64,000 bases of DNA from Symbiodinium natans (Eukaryota; Sar; Dinophyceae; Suessiales; Symbiodiniaceae), in the NCBI GenBank assembly GCA_905221605.1, contig CAJNDS010000001.1, positions 1,716,525-1,780,524 of the forward strand, given 5' to 3'. The notes beneath the pieces are model-generated. The model did not search any database, had not been told where the DNA came from, and was given only the letters and a program-made list of their open reading frames with translations. This document shows positions 50,713-60,637 of the stretch, piece by piece (the stretch's first letter is position 1; each line of letters begins with the position of its first letter). A program made the position numbers and the translations under genes.

Positions 50713-50850
50713 GGGTTTAGGGTTAGGGTTTAGGGTTTAGGGTTTAGGGTTTAGGGTTTAGGGTTTAGGGTTAGGGTTAGGGTTTAGGGTTTAGGGTTTA
50801 GGGTTTAGGGTTTAGGGTTTAGGGGTTTGGGGTTTGGGGCTTAGGGCCTT
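50713..50850 (+). repeat. TTTAGGG/TTAGGG array
   Basis: About eighteen TTTAGGG units with TTAGGG hexamers at two places. Confidence 0.95.
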
Positions 50851-50865
50851 ACTAACCCTACTTAC

Positions 50866-50950
50866 TAAGTCAAAAGGCCTTCCAAGTCGGGCTAAGACCA
50901 CTCCCTCACTGCGTTTTGAGATGCCTTCTGCGCATCGCGCGAACCGGATC
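50866..50950 (-). CDS. candidate 85-nt exon
   Basis: Acceptor TCGAG|G and a canonical GTAAGT donor enclose 28 codons plus one base. The frame reads IRFARCAEGISKRSEGV then VLARLGRPFDL. Convincing splice signals; family unknown. It lies 3' of the light-harvesting gene and has the phase needed to follow exon 9, but other islands fit as well. Confidence 0.45.
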
Positions 50951-51074
50951 CTCGAAAACGTTCAGGCACCGACGTGCCAAGGAGTAGGGATTCAGGTTCA
51001 AGCACACGCTACCAACTTACAATTGCAATCTTTGTCGTGACAACAACTAGCCTCACTTGCTCCCCTACCCCCCC

Positions 51075-51140
51075 TTAAAAGCCAGCGAGCTCAGAGACAA
51101 TAAGCAGGCTTCTCAGCCCATCTGCTGAACCGGCCCCAGC
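51075..51140 (-). CDS. candidate terminal exon
   Basis: Acceptor GCCAG|G. The minus frame reads AGAGSADGLRSLLIVSEL then AGF and TAA, 22 codons. Unassigned. Confidence 0.3.
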   Translation of the reverse strand, partial: AGAGSADGLRSLLIVSELAGF

Positions 51141-51893
51141 CTGGCATCAAAAGGGAGAGTCATCGGTTTAGGGTTTAGGGTTTGGCCCTAGGGCCTAAAA
51201 TCTTGTGTCGCCATGAAAGGACCCCAACAACATCCCCTAAAAGGTAAGGGTTCCCAATTGAGGCTTTTTGGGGTTTCCCAAAGCCCTAAGAAGTGAAGTG
51301 AACCAAAAACCCTAAACCCTGAACCCTAAAAAATAACTAAACTTTTGTTGCTCGGAATGCCGTGCCACGAGACTTCTTGCAAAGGGCGGAGTCCCCTAAA
51401 TTGAGCACCCATCGTCTGCGACAGCGCAGCTCGGTTTGGGGGTGCCGGGATTTTGGGGTTAGGGTATTGAGGGTTAATAATGTATGGTTTATGGTTTAGG
51501 GTTTTTAGGGTTTGGGATTTTTCTATGGTTTAGGGTTTAGGGTTTTTAGGGTGTAGGGTTTTTAGGCTTCAGGGTATTTAGGGTTTAGGGTTTTTAGGGT
51601 TTAGGCTTTTTAGGGTTTAGGGTTTTTTGGGTTTAGGTTTTAGGGTTTCGGGTTTGGGATTTAGGGTAAACGGGTACTCTCCCGTCAGGTCAGCAGCAGT
51701 TGGAGCGACGCTGGTCTTCATGGGCGCTTTGGCACCCCAAGCCAGTTGAAGGTAATACACATGACGCCAACATGAAGATTTGTACACACGTATGTCTCTT
51801 CATAATTAAACTAAAAAATGTCCTCTCAAAACCCTGTTCTAATTATTCCGACCCCCTATATTAAACCCCTGAACCCCAAACCGCCTAAAATGC

Positions 51894-51969
51894 CAAGGTG
51901 CCCCGTCTGAAGCTCTGCGACGATCTGGCCCATGATGGCAAACATCGCGATGCGGCCGTTGTTCAGCTC
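51894..51969 (-). CDS. light-harvesting exon 9 (helix 3)
   Basis: After GACAG|G, phase 0: ELNNGRIAMFAIMGQI then VAELQTGHL; GC donor (CTTG|GCATTT). The E-x-x-x-x-R motif of helix 3 is intact. TTTAGGG array immediately upstream on the gene's 5' side (51982-52150 on plus). Confidence 0.9.
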
Positions 51970-54966
51970 CTGTCATCATTCAGGGTTTAGGGTTTAGGGT
52001 TTAGGGTTTAGGGTTTAGGGTTTAGGGTTTAGGGTTTAGGCTTTAGGGTTTAGGGTTTAGGATTTGGGGTTTAGGGTTTAGGGTTTAGGATTTGGGGTTT
52101 AGGGTTTAGGGTTTAGGGTTTAGGGTTTAGGGTTTAGGGTTTAGGGTTTGGGCGCAGTTCGATGGTCCCTTAATATGGGCCCGTAAAAGGGGACACCCAA
52201 AAAATTGAGGCTATTAAGGGATAGGTTAGGGTTTTAGGATTTAGGGCTCTAGGGCATAGGGTTGAGCGTTTTAGGTCTGAAAGGGGTTTGGGGCGTGGTG
52301 CATGCTGAACATGTTGTACCCAGCACCCTTATCCCCGAACCCTGCACCTTTAAGCCTGAAGACCTACGTGCTGCTGCAGTCCGCTGTTGCTCAGAAAGGG
52401 GGCTGAAGGAGCCGAATGTGCACTTCTATTACGGTTTTGAGTTTAGGGTTTAGGGTTTAGGGTTTAGGGCTTAGGGCTTAGGGCTTAGGGTTTAGTCACG
52501 CATCATGGAACGCCGCTTCGCCAGCTCGGCAGGCTTCAAAGTGTAGGACCACAAGCCCACCTGCTCCTTCTCGAGCTCGTACGTTTTCGCCCCGGTGGAC
52601 TTGCCGTACTTCACCTTCATGGCTCTGGTGGCATGCGTGCTCCGGACGAGCGAGGGAAGCTTCTCCACATCGCCCCAGTACTCCAGCGAGCCTGCGAGAG
52701 AAAGCTCTCGCAGGCCCCCACCGAATCGCCTCACTCGAAGAAACGAGTGCTCAACGTCCTCCGTACTCATGAAGGTGGGATCGCTCAGGAGATAGTGTCA
52801 CTGCAGGTGCTCCTTCATGTACCTCCGGTGGTCCTTGTTCGCCAGGTGCATCTCGTCCAGTTGAACGCAAGCTCATGCATTCCCCTAAACCCTAAACCCT
52901 AAACCCTAAACCCTAAACCCTAAGCCCTAAGCCCTAAGCCCTAAACCCTAAACCCTAAACCCTAAACCCTAAACCCTAAACCTGCAGTTCCTCATCGTCT
53001 TGTGCCTTCATGGTGACGAAGCCAGCTATCCAGCCAGGTTTAGGGCCCTGCTACGTATACCTAAACCCTAAACCCTAAACCCTAGCCCTAAACCCTAAAC
53101 CCCAAACCTCAACTTATAGAGGGACGACAACTCAGCCTAACCAGAAACAGATGCTGCATGTAGGGGTCGGGAGGGACAGCGATTCCGAAATCCGCGCGCA
53201 CCTTTCCTCAACCATATGCCCAAAATCCCAGAATCCCAAGATCAGCCCCATCAGCCTCATCAACCCTAAAACCCCAAAACGCGCAAAACCCTAAAGTTCT
53301 AAAACCCTGAACTCTCAACCCTGAACCCTGAACCCTGAACCCTAAACCCTAAACCCTAAACCCTAAACCCTAAACCCTAAACCCTAAACCCTAAACCCTA
53401 AACCCCAAACCTTACATGAAGCCCTGGACTCTCCGGCGGCCTTGGTACGCATCTCGGGGGTGAACTGCTTCCAGCCGAACCTCACAGCAGGAGTCCAGGA
53501 CCCCTCCTACCTAAACCACAAGACCCCCCTGAAGCCTGAACCCCTGAACCTCTACCCTTACACCCTAAACCCTAAACCCCAAACCTCAAACCCTAAACCC
53601 TAAACCCTAAACCCCAAACCTCAAACCCTAAACCCTAAACCCTAACCCCCAAACCCTAAACCCAGCCAAGCCCTGAACATGTCCGGGGTGCAGGTGTCCA
53701 GCTTGGGCCCCGCCCACCAAAAAAAAATCGCCCAATAATCCGAAACACTAAAACCCCTAGAATCCCTAAACTCCCCGAAACACCCAACACCAAACCCACC
53801 AAGCCCCTCAAGCTCTAAGGCCCAAAGCCCGCAACAACCCTAAACCCTTACACCCTTAAACCCTTAAACCCTTAAAGCCTTAAACCCTTAAACCATAAAC
53901 CCTTGAACCCTAAACCCTAAGCCCTAAACCCCAACCCTAGACCCGGAACCCCTAAACCCAAAACCCCTAAACCCTAAACCCTTAACCCTTGAACCCTAAA
54001 CCCTAAACCCCTAAACGCCTAAACCCTAAACCCTGAACCCTAAACCCGAAACCCGAAACCCTAAACCCTGAACCCTAAACCCTGAACCCTAAACCCTAAA
54101 CCCTGAACCCTAAACCCTAAACCCTAAACCCTAAACCCTAAACCCTAAACCCTAAACCCTGCACCCAGGGGGCGGGTCGCCGAAGCTGCCCGGCTCGCCC
54201 TTCTGGGGCTTCCAAGTCACAGCCTCTCTGGCGAACGGATGGCGTTGAGGGTTTCGGGTTTAGGGTTTAGGGCTAGGGTTTAGGGTTTAGGGTTTAGGGT
54301 TTAGGGTTTAGGGTTTAGGGTTTAGGGTTTTGGGTTTTGGGTTTAGGGTTTAGGGTTTAGGGTTTAGGGTTCCGGGTTCCGGGTTTAGTCAGGGTTCAGG
54401 GTTTAGGGTTGAGGGTTGAGGGTTTAGGTTTTAGGGTTTGGGGTTTGGGGTCTGGGGTTTCGGGTTTAGGGCTACGGCTAGGGTTTAGGTTTCAGGTTTT
54501 AGGGTTTAGGCCTGAAGGCTTAGGGTTTAGGGTTTAGCGCTCAGGGTTTAGGGCTTAGTGCTTTTGGGGGGTTTAGGGGGTTTCCTTGGTTTGTGCGGTT
54601 TAGGTGCTGAAGCAGAGAAGGTTTTAGGGTTGAAGTTTTGGGATTTGGGGGCTTGGGGGCTTGGGGTCACTCAACACCCGAAACGAAACACAAGACCATG
54701 GAACTTGCGGAAATGTTTCGGCTTCCGGCTTAGGCTGGTTTAGGGTACTGGCTCTAGTGCGGGTGCACAAGTGTTCCGGTTTAGGGTTCAGGGTTTAGGG
54801 TTTAGGGTTTAGGGGTTCGGGGTTAGGGTTTAGGGTTTAGGGTTGGGCTTCCGCCTCTTTGGCGAACGGATGGGGTTGAGGGTTTCGGGTTTAGGGTTTA
54901 GGGCTAGGGTTTAGGGTTTAGGGTTTAGGGTTTAGGGTTTAGGGTTTAGGGTTTAGGGTTTAGGGT

Positions 54967-54998
<32 letters not shown>

Positions 54999-57946
54999 GG
55001 TTTAGGGTTTAGGGTTTAGGGTTTCCGCACGGTTTAGGGCCCCAGGTCCGGGCTCCTCCCCAGGTACATCTGAAAACGCAGTCCCTAAACGGCCGGCCCA
55101 ACTAGTCCAAACCCGACTCTTCAGACCCCACGCTAAACCCCCAATCCCCGAACGCACATGCCCAAAGAGCCATGCCCCGTTTAAATAAGGAGTGTACCTT
55201 AAATCGCTATAAGGATCCAAGCGGCCTGACATGTCTATCTACGATGGCATGCGCCCACGTTTTTGGATTCCTCCTCCACCTGATTCTCGTGCGCCGCTGC
55301 GGCCGCTGCGTCCTCGGCGGCCAGCGACGATGCCTCAGCACCAATCTCCGCAGTGGCCTCGTGTCCAGCAGGCAGGCCGCCCAGTTCCTCGTGTCCAGCA
55401 GGCAGGCCGCCCACTTCCTTGTACTGTTGGCCCTGCTCCACCTGCAAGTCGAACAGGACCTTCATGGCCCTTTTGCTAAAATGCTCGTCGAAGTGGAATG
55501 TGGGGCTCATTCCCACTCCACGACCAGACAAGTTGCACAGGCAAACACCCGAAAGCCTAAACCCTAAACTCACACCCCTACACCCGAGACCCTCAGATCC
55601 TAAACTCAGCAACCTAGATTCCGAAACCCTTAACCCTCAACCCTCAACCCTGAACCCTAAGTCTCTCCCATGTGGCCCCGGGAATCCCCACCTCGTGACC
55701 GGCAATGAGGAAAAACAGCAGAGCGAAGCCCTCTTGGCCCTTCCATGGCACGCTTAGGGTTGTTAGGGCTTAAGGGTCTCAGGTATCTAGGGTGCAGGGC
55801 TTAGGGTTTAAGAGTTTTTAGGTTAGGACTTCAAGCTTAGGGTGTAATAAGACTGTGTCATGGTATAAGATGAGTTGCCGATGCTTCCCAAGCCCTAAAC
55901 CACGCTTGAAAAGGCAAACTAGGGCCAAAGAGCTCAATACCTGCTTTAGATAAGGAACATAACTTAAATCATATGAACGATCCCTATATAATTTAAGGTA
56001 TATTCCCTACGTATTGGGCTCTCTGGAGCCCGGGTACAATTTATGTCGACCACCAGTTTGAGGAAGAAGCACCGACCAAGGCTTTGCACACGTATGGCTG
56101 CATACTTCATCGGGGCCTACGGGTAGTTTGTCTAATTAACCCTAAACCCCAAAGCCTAAACCCTAGATAATATTGGGCAACCAAGCCACACTGCCCTCGC
56201 AACCCCTAGGCTGAAAAAGCTGCTGGCGGAGCTTAAACCCCTAAAGCCTCCTAAATCCTTTAAGAGTTTAGGGTGTAGGGTACCAGGGCATTACGGGAGG
56301 TTTGGGTCTTTGGGTATTAGGGTATCAGGGTGTAGGGTTTAGGGTTTGGGGTTTAGGGTATGGGTTTAGGGTTTAGGGTTTAGGGTTTAGGGTTTAGGGT
56401 TTAGGGTTTAGGGTTTAGGGTTTAGGGTTTAGGGTTTAGGGTTTAGGGTTTAGGGTTTAGGTTAGGGTTTAGGGTTTAGGGTTTAGGGTTTAGGGTTTAG
56501 GGTTTAGGGTTTAGGGTTTAGGGTTTAGGGTTTAGGGTTTAGGGTTTAGGGTTTAGGGTTTAGGGTTTAGGGTTTAGGGTTTAGGGTTTAGGGTTTAGGG
56601 CGTGCACAACTCCAGCCAAAAAAAGCGGCCTTGGGATTGCTCAGGGCCGCCAGGCCGGTGGGCACATCCTCGAAGCCCGGAATCCTTCAGGGGGGGGGGG
56701 GGGTTTAGGGTTTAGGGTTTAGGGTTTAGGGTTTAGGGTTTAGGGTTTAGGGTCTAGGGTTTAGGGTTTAGGGTTTAGGGTTTAGGGTTTAGGGTTTAGG
56801 GTTTAGGGTTTAGGGTTTAGGGTTTAGGGCCTAGGGTTTAGGGTTTAGGGTTGAGGGCTTAGCGTTTAGGGAACCGGGGGCGTCTTGAGCTCGCGGGCTT
56901 ACGCGGGTAAACCCTTCAAAGCCCCGAACGAGAAGGGTTTTAGGGCGCACCGTTCAGGGTCAAGACTTGGAGGGTTTGGGCTTGTAAATAGCGTTCATCG
57001 TTTAGAGGCTAACCCTAAACCCTAAACCCTAAACCCTAAACCCTAAACCCTAAACCCTAAACCCTAAACCCCAAAAGAGGGTTTTGAGGGCTTCAGCCAA
57101 GGCACTTGTAGAAGTGGGCGTACAGCGATCCGACCGCCGCCATCATCGCAAATCTTCCGTGCTTGATCTCCTTGCATACGAGGATCCCATTTAGGGTTTA
57201 GGGTTTAGGGTTTAGGGTTTAGGGTTTAGGGTTTAGGGTTTAGGGTTTAGGGTTTAGGGTTTAGGGGTTGTTGTTTAGGGTTTTGGGTTTTGGGTACATG
57301 AGGATCCCAAGGTTCGGAGGATTCCAAACCCTATGGACTTCTAGTCTTCTAGGCCCCTGTGCTCCATGCCACCCCCCGAAAAGCCATAAATCCTAAAGTC
57401 CTTCAGCCAAGCTACCAAAATCCCCATCATCCCTTGAAACCCCAACTTTAAAACAACGCAACCATCATACACTGATGAAACATAAGTCGCCCCCGCCCCC
57501 CAACAAATTACATGAAATAATCCCTACATTATCCTTAGAAGCAAGATTTGTTGTTCCTGTATATATATATATATATATATAAATATATATTTGTTTATTT
57601 ATGTATTGATTATGCGTACCATTTCTGCGCGTGTTGTTTTGTTCTTTTTTTTCTCGCTAACTCTCTCTCTGTCTCTCTCCCTGTAGGGGGGGGGGGGTTC
57701 TTGGTCACCAAGGCACGGCGGCGCGGAGGTGCTTGAAGCCGGTGGAGTCGCCGGGGAAGGTCATCAGGCCTTAGGTCGAACGCTCGGCTCTTTTTTGTTC
57801 CCTTGTGTGTGTACAAACACACATGTAATTAAGTATACACTGTATCTAGGTACATGTCCATGTAATATCTATTTTTGTGCTTACCGGATTATATCTATAT
57901 ATATATATATATATCTCTCTCTCTACAGTATATATATATATGTACT

Positions 57947-57988
<42 letters not shown>

Positions 57989-59422
57989 TACATTTGTATA
58001 AGCAGCGGCTCGGCCCGGGGGTCTTCAACAGCCACTGCGGCCTAAGAGCTTGGGCTCACGGGAACCTAAGCAATGAGCAGCTGCCCTGCTGACTGATAAC
58101 CTAAGAGTCTTAGGGTTTCGGGATTTAGGGTGTTTAGGGTTTAGGAAGTAGGGTTTAGGGTTCTACCCTAAGAGTCCTAGGCTTTAGGGGGTTTTAGAGG
58201 GTTTTAGGCGCCAGAACTGCCAATATGATCCCCAGATCCCCCCTGATTCATGACGAGAACATTCACATACACACTGGCCCAAATCAAAATGCATTGCGAC
58301 CCATCCCTCTTGGGAGACCTCGTGCCCTAAAGCCATACCCCCAGAGAGCCGCAAGAATTCACACGCAGCACAGACCCTAACCCTAAACCCAATACACGCA
58401 TCAGAGTCCATTCGCTGAAACCCACATGCTAAGCTCCCTGCTGCGCTATGTACTTTCTAAAGGGTTCAGGATTCAGGGTTCAGGGTTTAGGTTTAGGGCT
58501 TAGGGCTTAGGGTTTAGGGTTTAGGGTTTCGGGTTTAGGGTTTAGGGTTAGGGTTTGGGGGCTTAGGGCTTAGGGTTTAGGGTTTAGGGTTTAGGGCCCC
58601 AAGCCGAAAAAACCGAAACCCTGAAAAAACGCAAACCCTCAGATCCTTAAGGCCCTATCCCACATCCTGCCTACGAAGCCGCCCTGAACCTCAAGAGCCC
58701 GGAACCCTAAGCCTCTCAAACCCTTAACTTGCAAGACCTAAGCCCTAAACCCTATAGGCCCTAAACACGCAGACCTTCAACCCGAAGCCCTAGACCCTGT
58801 AGGGGCTCATAAGCTCCAACTTCCTCAACCCCTAGACTGTAGGGCTTATAAGCCCCCAAAATCCTCAACCCCTAAACCCGAAACCCCAAAAAGCCCAAAC
58901 CCGAAATCCTAAACCCTAAGCCCTAAACCCTAAACCCGAAACCCTGAACCCAAACAGCCCAAATCGCGCTTCAGCGGCCGCTCTTCGAGAAGCCCAGAGG
59001 GTCGAAGAAGCCCAGCGGGGCGGTCCTGGGTGGCTTCCATGGGGATACATGGGGTTTGGGGTTTTGGGCTAGGGTTTAGGGTTTAGGGTTTAGGGTTTAG
59101 GGTTTAGGGTTTAGGGTTTAGGGTTTAGGGTTTAGGGTTTAGGGTTTAGGGTTTAGGGTTTAGGGTTTAGGGTTTAGGGTTTAGGGTTTAGGGTTTAGGG
59201 TTTAGGGTTTAGGGTTTAGGGTTTAGGGTTTAGGGGGTTTAGGGTTTAGGGTTAGGGCTGTTTGGAGTTTCGGGTTTAGGGTTTGGGGGGGGGGGGGGTT
59301 AGGGTTGAGGAGATACCTAACCCTAAGCCCTACAAACCCTAAACCCTATACACCCAACTTCTTCTGCGCCCAAGCCGCACGCCCGGCTGCTCCTCCGGGA
59401 TCAGGGCGACCTCTGGCGCGTC
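51894..59422 (-). CDS. chlorophyll a/c light-harvesting protein (acpPC type), nine exons
   Basis: Thylakoid antenna protein of the three-helix chlorophyll a/b-binding superfamily, fucoxanthin/peridinin (acpPC) branch. Exons (minus, 5' to 3'): 59376-59422, 58979-59025, 57717-57769, 57106-57170, 56630-56684, 55692-55739, 54165-54223, 53441-53480, 51894-51969. Joined phases agree at all eight junctions. The reading has PLGFFDPLGF before helix 1, then EIKHGRFAMMAAVG (helix 1, chlorophyll-ligand Glu and Arg), GFALLFFLIAGHE (helix 2), EPGSFGDP, TPEMRTKELNNGR and IAMFAIMGQIVAEL (helix 3). Donors are GT or GC, acceptors all AG|G. The transit peptide and true start are not found. The 3' end beyond TGHL is unresolved: a GC donor and one leftover base imply another exon. 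About 165 residues are covered, near the family's mature size. Introns of 0.35-1.5 kb hold telomeric arrays, microsatellites and exons of another gene. Confidence 0.9.
51982..52150 (+). repeat. TTTAGGG array in light-harvesting intron 8
   Basis: About twenty-three units with two GATTTGGGG variants. Reads CCCTAAA just before the exon 9 acceptor. Confidence 0.95.
52492..52865 (-). pseudogene. coding block of unknown gene inside light-harvesting intron 8
   Basis: One minus frame reads LDEMHLANKDHRRYMKE, then HLQ, an in-frame TGA, then HYLLSDPTFMSTEDVEHSF, RELSLAGSLEYWGDVEK and GAKTYELEKEQVGLWSY to a TGA. Coding character continues unchanged across the internal TGA, so it is a disabled copy, a sequencing error, or two pieces. 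It lies wholly inside an intron of the light-harvesting gene on the same strand. Family unknown. Confidence 0.5.
52982..53025 (-). CDS. candidate nested exon
   Basis: Donor CAG|GTTTAGG; the frame reads AGFVTMKAQDDEELQ. Same strand and intron as 52492-52865 and 53142-53201; probably the same nested gene. The acceptor is uncertain. Confidence 0.4.
53142..53201 (-). CDS. candidate 60-nt nested exon
   Basis: Acceptor GAAAG|G and donor CTG|GTTAGG enclose exactly 20 codons in phase 0: VRADFGIAVPPDPYMQHLFL. It lies inside light-harvesting intron 8 on the same strand. Family unknown. Confidence 0.45.
53336..53410 (-). repeat. CCCTAAA array in light-harvesting intron 8
   Basis: About ten units; reads TTTAGGG just after the exon 8 donor. 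Confidence 0.95.
53441..53480 (-). CDS. light-harvesting exon 8
   Basis: Only 40 nt. Acceptor GTGAG|G, GC donor ACCAAG|GCC. Reads FGWKQFTPEMRTK; joins in frame to ELNNGR of exon 9, restoring the family's EMR-x-KELNNGR signature. Confidence 0.9.
54050..54164 (-). repeat. CCCTAAA array in light-harvesting intron 7
   Basis: Pure units from 54110 with CCCTGAA variants to the left. Starts at the exon 7 donor (GTGCAGGGTTTAGGG on minus). Confidence 0.95.
54165..54223 (-). CDS. light-harvesting exon 7
   Basis: 59 nt; acceptor AGAGAG|G, donor CCTGG|GTGCAG. Reads AVTWKPQKGEPGSFGDPPP, the stretch between helices 2 and 3 (EPG-x-FGDP is typical). Confidence 0.9.
54223..54910. repeat. duplicated intron segment next to exon 7
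   Basis: About 60 bases at 54223-54280 (GGCGAACGGATGGCGTTGAG then GGTTTCGGGTTTAGGG) recur at about 54853-54910 with a few changes. The second copy includes an AG matching the exon 7 acceptor position but no exon follows. Confidence 0.85.
54886..55022 (+). repeat. TTTAGGG array with TTGAGGG block
   Basis: About ten TTTAGGG units, five consecutive TTGAGGG units (54962-55000), then TTTAGGG again. Confidence 0.95.
55235..55520 (-). CDS. coding block nested in light-harvesting intron 6
   Basis: The minus frame reads TFHFDEHFSKRAMKVLFD, LQVEQGQQYKEVGG, a 10-residue tandem duplication (LPAGHEELGG, from two 30-bp copies at 55360-55419), then AEIGAEASSLAAEDAAAA and ENQVEEESK. Acidic and alanine-rich. 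It probably belongs to the nested gene of 52.5-53.2 kb. Family unknown. Confidence 0.45.
55692..55739 (-). CDS. light-harvesting exon 6 (helix 2)
   Basis: 48 nt; acceptor GGAAG|G, donor CACGAG|GTGGGG. Reads GQEGFALLFFLIAGHE, the hydrophobic second helix. Confidence 0.9.
55926..56032. mobile_element. repeat family I, copy 1
   Basis: AACATAACTTAAATCATATG and TATATAATTTAAGGTATATT, resembling about 426-460 (TCAATATAACTTAAGGCATA) and about 55180-55210. Intronic to the light-harvesting gene. Confidence 0.5.
56337..56602 (+). repeat. TTTAGGG array in light-harvesting intron 5
   Basis: About thirty-six units, one TTAGGG break near 56460. Reads CCCTAAA just after the exon 5 donor, an exception to the usual orientation. 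Confidence 0.97.
56630..56684 (-). CDS. light-harvesting exon 5
   Basis: 55 nt; acceptor TGAAG|G, GC donor CCCAAG|GCC. Reads IPGFEDVPTGLAALSNPK, the loop between helices 1 and 2. Confidence 0.9.
56701..56860 (+). repeat. TTTAGGG array in light-harvesting intron 4
   Basis: About twenty-one units after a short poly-G; reads CCCTAAA before the exon 5 acceptor. Confidence 0.95.
57007..57072 (-). repeat. CCCTAAA array in light-harvesting intron 4
   Basis: Nine units; reads TTTAGGG after the exon 4 donor. Together with 56701-56860 it makes intron 4 an inverted-repeat intron. Confidence 0.95.
57106..57170 (-). CDS. light-harvesting exon 4 (helix 1)
   Basis: 65 nt; acceptor GCAAG|G, donor TACAA|GTGCC. 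Reads EIKHGRFAMMAAVGSLY then AHFYK, the first helix with the conserved Glu and Arg. Confidence 0.9.
57188..57265 (+). repeat. TTTAGGG array in light-harvesting intron 3
   Basis: Eleven units directly upstream of the exon 4 acceptor (gene orientation). Confidence 0.95.
57558..57990. repeat. AT microsatellites around exon 3
   Basis: (TA)n tracts at 57560-57590, 57893-57912, 57929-57941 and 57948-57985, with CT repeats at 57660-57682. They produce Tyr/Ile ORFs that are artefacts. Confidence 0.9.
57717..57769 (-). CDS. light-harvesting exon 3
   Basis: 53 nt; acceptor CTAAG|G, donor GCC|GTGCC. Reads LMTFPGDSTGFKHLRAA, leading into the EIKHGR of exon 4. Confidence 0.9.
58979..59025 (-). CDS. light-harvesting exon 2
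   Basis: 47 nt; acceptor CCCAG|G, GC donor AGCG|GCC. Reads TAPLGFFDPLGFSKSG; the PLGFFDPLG motif is typical of this family's N-terminal domain. Confidence 0.85.
59065..59255 (+). repeat. TTTAGGG array in light-harvesting intron 1
   Basis: About twenty-five units; reads CCCTAAA before the exon 2 acceptor. Confidence 0.97.
59376..59422 (-). CDS. probable light-harvesting exon 1
   Basis: 47 nt; acceptor GCTGAG|G, GC donor TGCG|GCTT. Reads DAPEVALIPEEQPGV and joins exon 2 in phase. Less certain than the others because this part of the family is variable; upstream exons and transit peptide not identified. Confidence 0.6.
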
Positions 59423-59691
59423 CTCAGCCGCAAAGTGATAGGGTTTAGGGTTTAGGGTTTAGGGTTTGGGGTTTAGGGTTTAGGGTTTGGGGTTTAGGGC
59501 TTTTGGGTCTAGGGTTTAGACCCGCAGCCCCACCCCCTCCCACCTCCGCCTCAAACCTTCGAACCCTGAAAGCGCTCAACACCCCTCAAAATATCCAAAG
59601 CCCGTAGCTCCGAACCATCCTAAACCCTAAACCCTAAACCCTAAACCCTCCAAACCTTAAACCCGTGAAACCCTAAACCCCCCTGTTGGGC

Positions 59692-59737
59692 CGAGTGGCG
59701 AAGCGGAAGCGGCCCTCGTCATCCTTCGTGAGGACGC
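59692..59737 (-). CDS. candidate exon, unknown protein
   Basis: Acceptor GGCAG|G, GC donor. Reads VLTKDDEGRFRFAT. It could be a further upstream exon of the light-harvesting gene or of another gene; phase does not match exon 1. Confidence 0.35.
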
Positions 59738-60061
59738 CTGCCAGGTTTAGGGTACTTAGGGTACATAGGGAGCTTAGGGTACTTCGGGTGCTTGGGGGTC
59801 CATATAGGGTACTCAGGGGTCCTTAGGGTGCTTGGGGGTCCGAGGGTCTTAGGCTACCATGCTTAGTGTGGAGTGCTTGGGCTGCTTAGGGTGCTTACTT
59901 GGGGCATCTAGGGTTGTTAGGGTCCTTGTGCCCTGAAACCTGCCCCCGTGCAGGTGTACATGCCTGAAATACAGGTCAGCCTCCTAAACCCCACCACTTT
60001 GAACCGTTTAGCACTCCAGATCTGCAAAGGCCTCCAACCCACACTCACCGTCTCTGAACAT

Positions 60062-60150
60062 GGGCACCCTAGCAAAAATACTAAGTTTAGCTGCTTCTTA
60101 GGAATTACAGTGCCCAAAAGTTAAAAAAATTCCCAAGAATCCCTTAGAAC
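60062..60150. mobile_element. repeat family L, copy 2
   Basis: GGGCACCCTAGCAAAAATAC, TTAGGAATTACAGT; related to 49169-49230 (GGCACCCTAGCAAAAACTTT, TTATAGGGATTTACAGTAAC). Confidence 0.55.
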
Positions 60151-60535
60151 ACCAAGTAGCACTCACTGGCGATCTGGCCTTGTCTAGGGCCCAGGGTTCA
60201 GGGTTCAGGGTTCAGGGTTTAGGGTTTAGGGTTTAGGGTTCAGGGTTCAGGGTTCAGGGTTTGAAAGCAGTCGGCAGGCAGTTGCAGACCCCTAAGCCTC
60301 AAGTGCAAAAAAACCCTACACTTCGAGACGCGGAATGCCAAAGCGAAAGCCTGAGGAGGGCTTAGGGCTCAGGATTCAACAGCCCCTAAGCCCGATACTC
60401 TAAACCCTAAACCCTAAACCCTAAACCCTAGCCCTAAACCCTAAACCCTAAACCCTCAACCCTCAACCCTCAAACCCTAAACCCTAAAACCCTCAACCCT
60501 CAAACCCTAAACCCTACCTAAACTCTAAAACCTGC

Positions 60536-60637
60536 TGGCTTTGAGCCTCCCAGAAAGGGGAGAGCTCGCAACTTTTTTCGAGCAGCTGGGATCTCGCTCT
60601 GGGTCTCTCTGCGCACTCTACCAGGATTCGCCTACAG
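60536..60637 (-). CDS. candidate exon, unknown protein
   Basis: Acceptor TGTAG|G. The minus frame reads ANPGRVRRETQSEIPAARK then KLRALPFLGGSKPA, basic. It could be the cytosolic tail of the channel gene upstream, but phases do not connect directly. Confidence 0.35.

Noticed and set aside
57548-58092. Tyr/Ile-rich ORFs on both strands
   Set aside because: Translation of AT microsatellites in light-harvesting introns.
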